Positions 11,511 through 22,557 of a DNA stretch of 64,000 nucleotides are shown piece after piece. The notes below the pieces were generated by a model. It saw only the letters and a program-made list of their open reading frames with translations. It made no database searches and was not told the origin of the DNA. How positions within the stretch are numbered: the stretch's first letter is position 1; each line of letters starts with the position of its first letter. Both the position numbers and the translations under genes were made by a program. Origin of the DNA: Adiantum capillus-veneris (taxonomy: Eukaryota > Streptophyta > Polypodiopsida > Polypodiales > Pteridaceae); assembly GCA_014529385.2 (NCBI GenBank), contig CM043965.1:16182912-16246911 (forward strand), read 5' to 3'.

Positions 11511-11878
11511 GAGTTGGTCTAATGGTAAGGCTTTGGCCTCTCAACCTGCAGGTTGTGGGTTCAAATGCCTCATTGGGTCACCTCTAGAGGGACACCTTGT
11601 GCTCACTTGATGTTCATATTGCTAGGGCCCTTGCCCTTGGACACTTGAGTGCATCCTCCTCCTAGGGTGGGTCACCCCAGAAGGAGGTTCCTAGCTGTTT
11701 GCTACGAGTTCTCTATGTTGTTCCTAGCATGTGGTGCATCAATCAGGTGGCCATGGTAATGCCTACGCGTGGCTCTTGCCCGATGGTACATGACCCTTGC
11801 CTGATCATGTTTCATGGCTAATATTTGAAAGGGATAAGCACCTCCCCCTGTGGGCTCTCTGGTCCGTCGAAAAAAAAA
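11511..11878 (+). mobile_element. tRNA-derived SINE
   Basis: The head resembles a tRNA. A Pol III A box (TGGTCTAATGG, 11515-11525) and B box (GGTTCAAATGCC, 11558-11569) are spaced as in a tRNA gene. A non-tRNA body follows and ends in a short A tract (11870-11878). This is a typical plant SINE layout: transcribed by RNA polymerase III and mobilised by a LINE reverse transcriptase. The B box deviates from GGTTCGANNCC by CG to CA, consistent with methylation decay. Confidence 0.65.
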
Positions 11879-12357
11879 GTTGCTCTTTCTTTTCGCGTGA
11901 AGTGTAGGAGTGCTACTAATGCACAAGGAAAGTTGTGTATCAAGCAAATACAGTTAAACTCATTGGCATGCCTTGACTCTACGAAAATGTTCTTTGCTTA
12001 GATAGAAAATTGTTAATCAGCAGGTCTTTCTCTTACTTAGGAAGAGATACGATTAATACATATGATATTCAAGCTTCAAATATGTGGGACGTAACTTCAA
12101 ATGATTGATTCAAGAATTGCAAATTATTGAGAGGTCTGGCTCTTAGCCGGTCCACACACAATTTTTTTCCTCTATTTCACAACGTGATAAGAATACCAAA
12201 ATCCATCTTCGAGTTACATTTCCTAGAGCAATCAGAAAGTTGCATTGTTTGGTGATGTGAAGCTTCATTGATGTACTTATTTGTGCTATATTGATATTAA
12301 GCACTGAGAGTAGATAGATTTTGTGAAAGTAGGTAGCATGGAGGGATCTATCTATGC
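11879..12357. other. Unassigned intergenic sequence
   Basis: No supported gene, repeat or element. Confidence 0.4.
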
Positions 12358-12515
12358 AACAATATGCTAACATGCACTCTAATAGTAGTATACATCCATC
12401 ATTGATATATTCATTTTGTAAAATAATTTTTTTAAACAATATGCTTACATGCACTCTGATAGTTAGCAATATACATGCATCATTGATATATTCATCCGTA
12501 AAATAATTTTTTTTT
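12358..12515. repeat. Tandem duplication, two units of about 80 bp
   Basis: AACAATATGCTAACATGCAC at 12358 recurs, slightly changed, at about 12438. Both units run through CATCATTGATATATTCAT to TAAAATAATTTTTTT. Confidence 0.75.
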
Positions 12516-13183
12516 TAACAGAAGATAATGAGGTTCAAATTTCTCCGTCCCGTCAAGGTCGTTGGTCGCGGGGCAGCGGATCTTGACCCTCCATCGCCTG
12601 GCGTTTCTTGAGCGGAATCGACTCCAGCAGGCCCCCGATTGCTGCCAGGTCAGCACACAATAAGTCCTTGCCATGCATTCAATGAAGTTCTGCCAACTTA
12701 GCTAAGGGAAACGTACGGTCTGCTTAACAAGTCAGCACAGAGAATGTTTTCCAATGATTGCCAATGAACGCGAGCCCCATCAGCACTCATAATGAATCCG
12801 TCGACCATTGCCAATGATTGCACGCCCTATCAGCACCCGTAATAAACCACTCTATCAATGGAAATATGCCAAGTTAGCAGCTGGAATTCTCAGAATGGGA
12901 AATGTATGCGAGTGGGCTCTGCCTAGCATGTGTGCTCTGACACTGCTACGCATGGAAACGGGTGAGCTCGTTGAGTGTAACCTGTTGCTCACTGTATACG
13001 GGCATAAGTAGTTTGTTAGCCCCCTCCCAGCGACCTTGACCGCCAGTAAATGACCATGACTCACACCACGGCTCCCGGCCTCCGCCGGTTGCCATGGGGT
13101 CGTCAATATTATGGAAAATGGTCACTAAATGACCATTCCCTATCTCATCAAGGTCCGAGGTTCCGGAGGGGGGTGTGCCTCGT

Positions 13184-13674
13184 CACTATATGGCACGGCT
13201 CTGGCCAGGGGGGATCTAAGGCCCAAATTTGGGGACGCGAGGCGGCTATAATCTCGACCGTCGGATCACGCAGTGAACTGGGGGTGAACTAAGGGTGAAC
13301 TCGGGGCAAAAATGGCGCCCCAAGTTCACTCCAAGTTCACCCCTAGTTCACCCGCCTCGCTAGGTGTGGGTCGAACCTGGGACGTCTCGGTTGCCACACG
13401 AATGCCCTACCACCACGTTAGCGCGCGTCGTTATTCATGTTGGCATGGCACATGATCATACCCTAGTTTAGGCATCCTTAGTTCACCCCTAGTTCACCCA
13501 CCCCTAGCTTACCCGCCCCTAGTTCACGGTTAGTTCACCCTCAGTTCACCCCTAGTTCACCCACCCCTAGTTCACCCCTAGTTCACTTTGTGATCCGACG
13601 GCGGAGATTAAAACCGCCTTGTGCCCCAAATTTGGGCCCTAGATCCCCTCTGACCCAGAGCCGTGCCATATAGT
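13184..13674. mobile_element. 491-bp MITE with long terminal inverted repeats
   Basis: The left arm from 13184 (CACTATATGGCACGGCTCTG) matches the complement of the right arm ending at 13674 (AACTATATGGCACGGCTCTG) for about 120 bp. The match includes GGCCCAAATTTGGGG and the CGTCGGATCAC block. The centre is filled with GTGAACT / AGTTCAC repeats (13272-13350 and 13480-13590). The CACTA-like terminus and subterminal repeats suggest a CACTA-type non-autonomous element. The right terminus reads A instead of C, and no clear 3-bp target duplication is visible. Confidence 0.75.
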
Positions 13675-14499
13675 TACTAGGGGTGGTGTGTGTGTGTGTG
13701 CAGAGGATCTGCACTGTCCATCTCGCCCACATTACTGGACAGAATTAGCGTGCAGGTCTGTTCGATGCATGATATCTCAGCATGCAGAATCTCAGAGGCG
13801 TAGACAACCAATATCAGGTGTCCAGCTCAGCATGCGGAATCATCGTCTAGCTCCTCCAATTATTGCCAATGATTGCATGCCAAGTCACTGCCCGCAATCA
13901 TCTCTGCATGCATCAGATTTGCAACCTGTAATCCAAACCTGCAGCAACCAGTGAGGTAACGACATGTCAGCTCTCTGAAATTGATGAGGTGATGACACCT
14001 TATCATGCGTAATGTAAATTCTCCCCTAATCTGACCTTGATTGCGCCATATTCAGGTGCATATTACCACTGAGCGCTCGCCTGCACCACTGAGTGTACTA
14101 AATAATGCTATCTCTGTTGGCCCCCTCCCCCGGCGAGATGGACACTTAGTGTCCATTCCCGCGTAATACATGCTCCCCAATGGCTCCCGGCCTCCGCTGG
14201 TCGCCAAGGGGTCACAGGTATTATAAGGAATGGTCACTTCCCTACCCCATCACGGTCGTTGGGGCACTGATTCTGCCTCAGCCACACCGGCTGCAACAAG
14301 TCTGCCACCGCTTGGAATTTCCCGCTATTGACGTGCCATCAATTACAAGTTGTCGTAATTCTCGCTGCTGACGTGCCAGAAGGGCAGCGACGCGTGATGG
14401 CCGGGAATGGACTCTGATCAGCCCATTCCACAGCACGCTCCCGGCTCCCGTCGGTCATGTGACCTGTGGAATGGGCCTGCCAGAGCCCATTCCCTACTT

Positions 14500-14680
14500 C
14501 ATAACTCTTGAGCACTTCTGTAAGAGCCAAACTCGCGGTGCAAGAAGAGGCTCTCGTCAAATTTTACTGATAGCTCCATGATCCTCATCACTGAGATGCC
14601 AACCAAAGACCTGAAAATTCTCCGCCATCCTTGCTTTGTTGAAGCTCTTGGCTATTATCCAAACCCCATCTCAATGCAAC
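14500..14680 (-). pseudogene. Second aldo-keto reductase fragment (last exon)
   Basis: On the minus strand a TTGGTAG acceptor (14681-14683) precedes DNA closely matching the last exon of the 8.6-kb copy: VALRWGLDN, then after a small deletion KSFNKARMAENFQVFGWHLS. The reading frame breaks with stops and shifts before the C-terminus, and the match ends near 14500. The match begins just inside the intron, so the copy derives from genomic DNA and not from mRNA. Confidence 0.8.
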
Positions 14681-14683
14681 CTA

Positions 14684-15494
14684 CCAAGAAAAAACCATAT
14701 TTATAAACTTTGTAAGAAAAAGGGACCAAAGCCTCCTTTGTGTGAGGACAAAGACCTGTGCTTAGGTGAGCTGTGATGAGGCGTAACCCTTCGGGCCTTC
14801 GCAGGCTACATGTTTTGCCATTTGTACAATTGCCAGTAAGCTCTCCATGTTTTTGGTCATTTTGTTTTGTTTTGTTTTCGGAGTCGGGTAGGCCGCTCTC
14901 CTCATACACCAAAAAAAGTATACAAGAAGAACGACCAAGACTATGCACCCAGAAACCGAAGGCAAGCGCTTTTGTCACTAGTTTCCTCTGGACTATGTTT
15001 TTGGTCATTCAGACTTCCGGAGGCTACTGGCCTTCATTCTACTTTTGTTTTAACTTTTATTTAACTCCTTGAGGCTAAAATATTATCTCTCTATAAAGCC
15101 AAGGAAACACTATATATTGTTGAAGCAATAAAATAACTTTAGCCAAACCTAATTTAGAGTTGGGTCGCACCCGGTGTGTGCAAGGGGATTGAGAAGAAGA
15201 ATATTACCAACAAAGAAAAGTGCGTGTTTTCTTCCATATTTGTAGAGACCGTGCTATCTTTCTACTAGCACCTGGAAAAATCATGGTATTAAGCTATTTT
15301 TTTGCCGAACCCTTTCTCTCCTTATTTTACGAAAAATTTCCTGCAACAAAAAGCCTCCACTGCAGCGTGATTCTCTTCCTGCAACTTCTTTTCACCCCCA
15401 TTTTCCTGTGGGTGCGACCTATTGGTGTCCTCCTCCCCACTCACCCTGCTCACACATGGTGTGACTTGGCCCTTACATCTAAACTTTGAAGGAC
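14684..15494. other. Unassigned intergenic sequence
   Basis: No supported coding region. The overlapping short frames at 14762-15072 and 15220-15489 show no family resemblance. Confidence 0.4.
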
Positions 15495-15512
15495 TACGGA
15501 ATGGTCATTCAG

Positions 15513-15543
15513 TAGGGAATGGTCCTTTAAGGACCATTCCCTA
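15513..15543. repeat. Near-perfect 31-bp palindrome
   Basis: The arms TAGGGAATGGTCCTT and complement flank one central base. It consists of two inverted copies of the GGAATGGTC motif found elsewhere at 13-14.5 kb, so it probably marks the head-to-head junction of two repeat copies. Confidence 0.75.
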
Positions 15544-15825
15544 TAATACTGCAACCGCATGGTGACTGGCGGAGCCCGGGAGCCATTGGCGGGAGCAATG
15601 TTGCAAGGGATGGTCACTCAGCCTCGTTGCTATTCGACACGGCCGAGTGGCAAGGGGGATCAAGGCCGGGGAGAGGGAAGGCAATTCAACCGTCAGATGG
15701 AGGCTGACTGGGATTGCTGACGTGCGTGATCCGAGTTGGAAAGAAGCTGCACGCTTTTTGCTGCATGCGGGTCGACGTTGCAATAACGGATATGTGAGCA
15801 ATCAAGGCTCCATGTGCGCGGCTTG

Positions 15826-15852
15826 TTGCACACACACATACACACACACACC
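15826..15852. repeat. (CA)n microsatellite
   Basis: A short interrupted CA run. Confidence 0.9.
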
Positions 15853-16021
15853 CTCCCTAGTTCACAAGGTGTGGAGCACCATTTCATCTACTTTGTTTAA
15901 TGCTCTTCTCCCATCCTTAATAACTTAAGAAGTTATAAGGCTTGATTTTCCCCTCCAACCTTAAAAAGAAGGAGCTCTACTTTTTTCCATTGGAGCACCA
16001 TTACACCCTCACCCTTAACAA

Positions 16022-17195
16022 TGGAAGATGCAGGGCTTCCTTACATTTATGTCGTGCCGTGATGATGGGAGGACAAGTCGGCAATGCATTGCGATGGAAG
16101 AAAGCTACGAGAAGAGGGTCGACATGATGATCACAATATTGAGTGTGATATTCCACTACGCAAGGTTGGTCGACCTCAAGGCTTGAGGAATAGGAGTTTG
16201 GCAAGAGTAAGTCAATACGAAAAGCATTCAAGGGTGTGGTTTGAAGATCCACTTTATAAATTTAAGAGGAACAAATCAAAGTTTTCAAAACCAAGAAGAA
16301 GTCTTTGTGTCAGGAATGGAATGCTTTTGATGAGAGTGATAAGCAAATCAAGGGGCCGGAAGATGTTCTCATAGAAAGAGAAATGACCAAGGCATTAGAG
16401 GAGTATATGAGGACGGAGGATGTGTGCATTGCTGGTATAAAAAAGCGGATTGGTGATGGCTTCGAGATAAGAGTAAGCATTGTTACTCCAACCATTGCAT
16501 TTTGATTTTATTGGGCTTAAGTTTCTTTCTTTACTTTCTGCTTTGATATCTTTTTAGAAGTGTGATCCTTGTAAAAAAAATCACAAAGAGGAAGAAATAG
16601 TAGAGGGCAAGAAAATAGAGGAGAATATGGATATTGTGCAAGCAAGTACTCTAGTATGTCGCTGGAGCATCTTTATGTTTTAAATGACTATTTGTGTGGT
16701 ATGATGTGGTTTAGGAAATAGATGTTAATTGAAACTGTATGTCATTGTAGCCAAATCTCACATTGATTGATGACCATGGCCCTTTGCTTGCACCCGTGAA
16801 GCAAGGGAAAAAGAAAAGCTTCATATAGGGTACTCTTATACAGTTAGGTGATGCTATGCTAGAGAATTCATTATCCATTCAAAGAGGGAAACGGGTAAAA
16901 TCTTATTTCCATCATACATACAATAGATACTGTTTCTTAGCTTCTCATGATCTTGTTTAAACACTTGAGATTCGCGTGACCATCGGCTCCGCAAAGAAAA
17001 TCCAAACGATAAGCGACTCTCCTCTTTGTAAAGGATCCATTCCACTGTCATTGGTATTCAGAAACAAGGGAATTAACTTGGAGGCAAGCACTAGTAATGA
17101 AAATGAGGGCATACGAACGAAGCTTATTATCTACAATATCCATTTTCAACTTTTTGGGCTTGGGCAGGTTGTAGGAGATGTTCCCAAGATCTGAG
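16022..17195 (+). pseudogene. Unrecognised multi-exon coding remnant
   Basis: A basic, charged protein-like stretch begins at an ATG near 16022. It runs through LRKVGRPQGLRNRSLARVS (RKVGRPQG resembles an AT-hook), shifts frame near 16280, and continues as SLCQEWNAFDESDKQIKGP up to a GTAAGC donor near 16471. A possible next exon after TTTTTAG encodes KCDPCKKNHKEEEIVEGKK near 16556. Further open stretches lie at 16750-16890 and 16976-17195. Stops and a frameshift make it a remnant. I do not recognise the family; it may be a transposon accessory gene. Confidence 0.35.
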
Positions 17196-17490
17196 TGTGA
17201 TCTTGCATATTTTAGACTAGAAAGTGGTTCCCTTAGGCCAATTCTTGGGATTTTAAAGCCTTATTGAGTTTTCTGGTGTTGTAAATAAGTAATGAGAGTG
17301 ATTTTTGGCTTGTAACGGGATTCAGGGCCTTGATGCATCATAAGGATAGTGTGCATGAAGAGAAAAAGTGAAAATGGATCAATTTGGGATCAAGAGATAA
17401 TAAGTGCGCTCATTATCTAGGATTGAAAATTTTCAATTTTCTCTCTTACAGTGTCGTATACTTGTCCTATAAGCATAATGTGTGACTTTT

Positions 17491-17716
17491 TGTTGGAATT
17501 AGAGTTGCATAGAAACACACATAGCTTGGAGAAGACGAAGGAAGCTCAAGGCACACAATAGAGAGTGTATACTTAGTGTGCAATGGAAAGATAGATAGCC
17601 CTGGAGTGATGTGAGTATATACAATGCACGTGGGAAAAAACCTCCTAAAGAGGGAAAAAATGCCCCTGCAGTCCTAGTGTGTTCACACACATCACTACCA
17701 CATGTATATGGTAACA
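17491..17716 (-). repeat. 3' LTR of copia A
   Basis: 226 bp, starting TGTTACCATATACATG and ending CTAATTCCAACA on the minus strand (TGTT...AACA ends). The left flank is CTTTT; the matching right flank is lost with the truncated 5' LTR, so no target duplication can be checked. Confidence 0.9.
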
Positions 17717-17791
17717 AATCCCCCCTGGAGTGATGTTGTGAACAAGAGCTGGCACATGAGTAAAGGGAAGTGCCATGCCCTGAGGACATGA

Positions 17792-18430
17792 TCAGTCCAC
17801 AAAGGGGTGTAAGCCCAAAGCTTTGCGGAAAGCTTCGAGCTTCTCACAAGACAATGCCTTTGTGAAAAGATCTGCAAGGTTGTCCTGTGTTGGCACATAA
17901 GCCAAGCTAATCTCTCTTGCTGAGAGCCTCTCCCTAACATAGTGGTAATGCACCTCAATGTGCTTTTCGCGAGCATGAAAAACTGGGTTCCTCGCAATTG
18001 CCAATGCACTATGACTGTCAGTGTAGATAGTGTTGGCAATGTCGTGTCCAACACCCAAATCAACCATAAGGCATCTGAGCCATACACACTCAACCGTAGC
18101 TGTGAAGACTGCCATGTACTCGAGTCTCAGAACTAGAAATGGCCATAGTAGGTTGCTTCTTGATCAACCATGATATACATGAACTACCGAGCATGAAACA
18201 AAAACCACTTATGGACACCCACACGTCAAAACAACCAGCCCAATATGAGTCCGAAAAAGCATGTAAGTCTGGCGGTAATGATCCCCGCTTGGGATAAAAC
18301 AAGCCAAGATGTAAAGTGCCACTAAGGTAGTGAAAAATACTCTTGACAGCTTGCCAATGCTTAGACCCTGGGCTATGCATAAATTTGATGACTTGTGAGA
18401 CTACAAATTGAATATCCGCCTTGTGTTGCA
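17792..18430 (-). pseudogene. Copia A RNase H region
   Basis: The peptide reads from the RT/RNase H linker (QVIKFMHSPGSKHWQAVK) through ATVECVWLR to the C-terminal part with IYTDSHSALAIARNP, KHIEVHYHYVRERL and TQDNLADLFTKAL. These are standard copia RNase H and tail motifs. A frame change near 18110 separates the two halves. Acts on RNA-DNA hybrids during reverse transcription in intact relatives. Confidence 0.88.
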
Positions 18431-19336
18431 TACATAAATGAGGTAAAGAGTGACATCTGAAGGATCACCACCATCATGAAGACTCAACTTCAAACCTGTT
18501 TCCATGGGAGTGGAAATTGGTTTGCAATACTCAAGTCCAAACTTACATAGCAATGTCTCTATGTAACTTTTCTGACACAAAGCAATACCACTATCACACT
18601 GCTTAAACTGTATACCCAAGTAATGATGTAACGGCCCCAAATCTTTCATCTTGATAAATGCATTTAAATCAGCCTTAAATTCAACAATATGTCTCTCATT
18701 TGGTCCAGTGTCTCTTATTTGGTCCAGTGATCAGCAAATCATCGACATAAAGAACCACAATGAGAAGTAGACCACCCTCACGGTTTACATACAATGTGCT
18801 TTCTGTTGGATTGTTACGAAAGCCTTGTTTGACTAAATGAGTGCCATCTTTCAAAGCTTCAACCCATACAAAGCCTTCTTACATCTGCACAATTTTGTCC
18901 TTTCTTGACAAAACCAAAGAGGATGCGTTACATAAACTTCCTCAAATATGTCACCATTTAAGAAAGCAATAACAATGTCTGATTGATGTACATCCCAACC
19001 AAAATGAGTTGCCAATGCACATAGAAAACGCACAGTAGTCATACGACAAGTGGGAGCAAAAGTCTCTTCATAATCTATGCCTTTTTGCTGTGCATAACCC
19101 TTTGCAACAAGTCGAGCCTTATGGCGATCGATCTCACCATCCGGCTTGCGTTTCAACTTGTAAACCCACTTCGTACCAATGGCCTTTTTGCCAGGAGGCA
19201 AATCACATAAAGTCCATGTGTCATTTTCTATAAGTGCATCATATTCTGATTGCATGGTAGCCATCCAGTTTTTTGAATTTTGTGCTTCATCAAAAGATAG
19301 AGGTTCCTCAACATCATGTAAGCTAGACACAACCAA
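18401..19336 (-). pseudogene. Copia A reverse transcriptase
   Basis: The domain begins with WMATMQSEYDALIENDTWTL and KAIGTKWVYKLKRKPDGEID, continues to ETFAPTCRMTTVRFLCALAT and HQSDIVIAFLNGD, and includes the catalytic VLYVDDLLI near 18750. A small tandem duplication of CTCATTTGGTCCAGTG near 18700 and several frameshifts disrupt it. Confidence 0.9.
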
Positions 19337-20495
19337 AGCATAAAATCTGATGCATAAGATGCATGGCGAGAGCCTGAACGAGTACGACTAGGCAAAGGTG
19401 CATCCAATTACTGTCACGCAATGTATGCACCATCCATTTTGGCATACCTCTAGCTTGCTCATTTTTAGCCCTTTCCTCATCAAGTATATCATGTACATCT
19501 GCATTAGTGATAGGCTGATCTGCAATATTTTTGGAAACCCCCATAGGCTGTACATTTGCCTCATTGGAATTTACATTCAAACTTCCACCATTGAAAAGAG
19601 GCAACAAAGTGTCATAAATGTCCTGTGAGCTTACATTAATGTCTCTAGTACATGACAGCAATGGCTGAACAAAATCTTCCACAAATACTGCATCCCACGA
19701 AACTAGAATATGCTTTGTTTGCGGATGATACAACCTGTAACCTTTGCTTTCAACACTATAACCAACAAAAATACATTTGACAGCCTTATCATCCAATTTT
19801 CTGCGCTGTGTTTGTGGTACCAAAGCATATGCCAAACAACCAAAAACAGGCATGTACTCAATAAAAGGCTTTCTACCATGCTATGCTTCATATGGAGTAA
19901 TAGACTGCAAATATTGTTTAGGACACCTGTTAAGTACATAAGTGGCACACATGATGGCCTCAAGCCAAAAAGAATGCGGCAAAGCTTGAATTTTGACCAT
20001 ACATCGTGCCATTTTTGTAAGTGACCTGTTTTTCCTCTTAGCAACACCATTTTGCTGAGGTGTATAAGGCATTGTACATTGGTGTTTTATCCCACGACTA
20101 GCCAGAAATGCATTAAATTCATGAGACATATACTCCCCCCCTCGATCGGAATGGAGGGTGTCCATAATACATTTCGAGACATTTTCAGCCATAAACAGAA
20201 ATTGTTTAAAGCACATAAAAACATCGAACTTCTCTTTAAGCGGAAATACCCATGCATGCCTGGAGAAATCAATGAAAGTCACAAAGTAGAGGTAATTGCT
20301 CAAGGAAGGAGTTTGCATGGGCCCACAAACATCACTATGCACAAGCTGCAACCTACATGTGTCCCTAACTGAACCATCCTTTGGAAACTTCGAACACTGC
20401 ATCTTACTCAAAATACAGCCTTCACAAACATGTTTGACAGGCGCTTCAAGAGGCGGCAAAAAAGAAACCATATAAGATTTTTGCAAACGCAACAA
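19323..20495 (-). pseudogene. Copia A integrase and linker
   Basis: Integrase core: HSDVCGPMQTPS, then VTFIDFSRHAWVFPL (first Asp), DTLHSDRGGEYM (second Asp) and PYTPQQNGVAKRKNRS. In copia integrases the last motif is NGVAERKNR and its Glu completes the DDE triad; here it is Lys. The downstream linker (19323-19853) includes CIFVGYSVESKGYRLYHP, which is normal for copia. The ATP-independent strand-transfer chemistry would be lost with this Glu. Confidence 0.88.
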
Positions 20496-20772
20496 ACTGG
20501 CAAAATTCAGATGACCAAAACGTCATGCCAAAGTTTTGTATATGAAATAGCCCTTAAATCTGCAACTGCATTTGCAAAATTTTATCCACACTTGTCATAC
20601 AAAATGAGCTTATACAGCCCATGGCACAAAAGGCCAAATGCAACAATTTCATCACCAAAACTGAGATCATGAACTGTACATCTTTCGTCCACAAATTTGA
20701 CTATAAGTCCAAGTCTAGCAAGTGCAGTATATAGACAAAATGTTCTTCTTGATCCCATGTACATAAAATGCA

Positions 20773-22023
20773 TCAACAAGTGTGAAGCACAATCTTTCCA
20801 ACCCCCTGAACCGGATAAGAGGCATTGTTGGCGCAATTGGCTGAACTGCCATGATGGACAGACTTAAGAGAGGTGAACAATTCACGATGTGAGGTAATGT
20901 GCTTTGTAGCACCACTGTCGAAATACCACACATGTGAATCTGCAACAACTGACATGCATGCATCATGGACAACAGGATTGTAAGTGCACTCTGCACTAAA
21001 AGCCCATTCTACATCAACATCAGCATCACAGTCTTCTTTCATAGAAGACTCAACAATGGCTGCATTTGTAGTGGAACCAACATTTGTAGTGGAACCACCC
21101 TCTTTCTTCTTAGCCTCTTTGGACTTCAACTTAGGACACTGCTTGATCATAGTAATCATTAGCTTTACAATAACGACAACACATCTTCTTTTTGCCCTTA
21201 TCACCAAAATTGCCAGACAAATTGCTGCCAGCAGAAGCATTAGGAATATAACTTTTTCCACTCGCAACAGAACCATAAGAAGTGGTTGCATTGCTGTTAC
21301 CACCCTTTCTTTGAGAAGCAATAAAAGCCTGTTCAATTGCACGCTGTCTAGTCTTTTGTTTTTTAGAAAGTGACTCTTGTAACAGCAATGTGCACGATGC
21401 ATCACAATTGACAACTTCAGGATTTTCTTGGGTATAAGTCTCCAAGTACTAGCAAAAGTCTGGTAAGAATCTGGTAAGGCATCAAGAACAGTCTGCACAA
21501 GGGAGCTGTCTGAAATAACTTCACCTATAGAAATAAGTTGCTCATTGATATCCTTGACACGAGAAAGGAAAGTGTCCATATCACCTTCCTCATGCATAAT
21601 CTTCAACTCCAGCTCTTTACACATCAATGCAATTTTTGCCTCATTGAGGCTTGCATAAAGACCAGCCATAATATCCCAAGCCTATTTTGTAGATTTCGCT
21701 GAACGAATGTGAGGAGTAATGGTGCGCTTCACAGACAACGCAATCAATGCATGAGCTTGCGCATCCTTTACATCCCAACGAGCGTGTTCTACCATAGGCA
21801 AAACAACTCTAATAGCAGCAATCTTTACAGGAAGACCTGCCACATCCTCAACATCACCTACATCCTTAGAACCAGGACGTACATCAATGATCTGCACAAT
21901 ATTCCAGACGCCCGTTGACATAAGAACATGTTGCATCATGTAAGCCCACATAGGGGAATTGTCCTCATCGAGTCTGTCCTCAGCAGCAAACATCTTGAAC
22001 ACATCTGTATTGTTATCAGCCAT
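20773..22023 (-). pseudogene. Copia A gag and protease
   Basis: Gag starts at ATG 22023-22021 (MADNNTDVFKMFAAEDRL) and runs through MWAYMMQHVLMSTGVWNIVQ. A frame break follows, then SLVQTVLDALPDSYQTFAS. A CCHC-type knuckle (CRYCKAND) is damaged near 21150-21185. The aspartic protease motif WYFDSGATKHITSHRELF is near 20890-20940 and keeps the DSGA triad. Confidence 0.88.
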
Positions 22024-22372
22024 GGAAAATACCTGCAATGATGTGAAAATTGTCCAAATGAGGAGAAACTGAGTGAGACGAGCACATGGTATATAGCACA
22101 ACCCGTAGTAGACTGTATAGGACTTGTTATGCAGTATTTTTCACTGACAGAAATTCTACACAAAAATGACAAAATTGCCTATGAAGACCTGGCTGTAGTG
22201 GAAACGGAGGCCGAAATGAGCCCGAATCAGAAATCTGAGCAGACTAAGCTCTGCTAGCTTTCCCGAAATTTTTGTCGACCTGCAAACACTCACCAAAGCT
22301 CACTGAAATCGAAGAAAATGAGCAGGCGTGTGTTGGAGCTGCTGGCGACTAAGCCTGGGAGGATGCAACTTG

Positions 22373-22557
22373 CTCCGATACCAATTGGTGGAATTAGAGT
22401 TGCAGAGAAACGCACATAGCTTGGAGAAGACGAAGGAAGCTCAAGGCACACAATATAGAGTGTATACTTAGTGTGCAATGGAAAGATAGCTAGCCCTAGA
22501 GTGATGGGCGTATATACAATGCATGGGGGAAAAACCTCCTAAAGAGGGAAAAAATGC
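22373..22557 (-). repeat. 5' LTR (truncated) and primer-binding site of copia A
   Basis: The LTR homology (22386-22557) covers the inner 172 bp of the 226-bp LTR and ends abruptly at 22557, where unrelated sequence begins. The primer-binding site TTGGTATCGGAG follows the LTR end after one base. Confidence 0.85.

Larger units (their letters stand above)
12735..15640. repeat. Dispersed GGAATGGTC / CTCCCGGCCTCCG repeat family
   Basis: Related blocks occur near 13070-13160, 14175-14270, 14400-14510 and, inverted, 15495-15620. They combine GCTCCCGGCCTCCGC, a GGTCGCCAAGGGGTCA-like stretch and (G)GAATGGTCACT. A second short motif, CCAATGATTGC, recurs at about 12750, 12808 and 13866. No protein-coding content is evident. 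These are probably fragments of one non-autonomous element whose full unit I cannot define. Confidence 0.5.
17491..22557 (-). mobile_element. Ty1/copia retrotransposon A, decayed
   Basis: The element reads leftwards. It has a complete 3' LTR (17491-17716), a polypurine tract next to it (complement GGGGGGATT, about 17718-17726), and domains in the copia order gag, zinc knuckle, protease, integrase, RT, RNase H. A primer-binding site (TGGTATCGGAG complement, 22373-22384) lies beside a 5' LTR (22386-22557) that lacks its outer 45 bp or so. The coding region has multiple stops and frameshifts. It belongs to the same family as the element at 26.7-33.8 kb, in opposite orientation. Confidence 0.93.

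Noticed and set aside
11511-11578. Functional tRNA gene
   Set aside because: Only the A and B boxes resemble a tRNA; no complete cloverleaf, and the sequence continues into a SINE body with an A tail.
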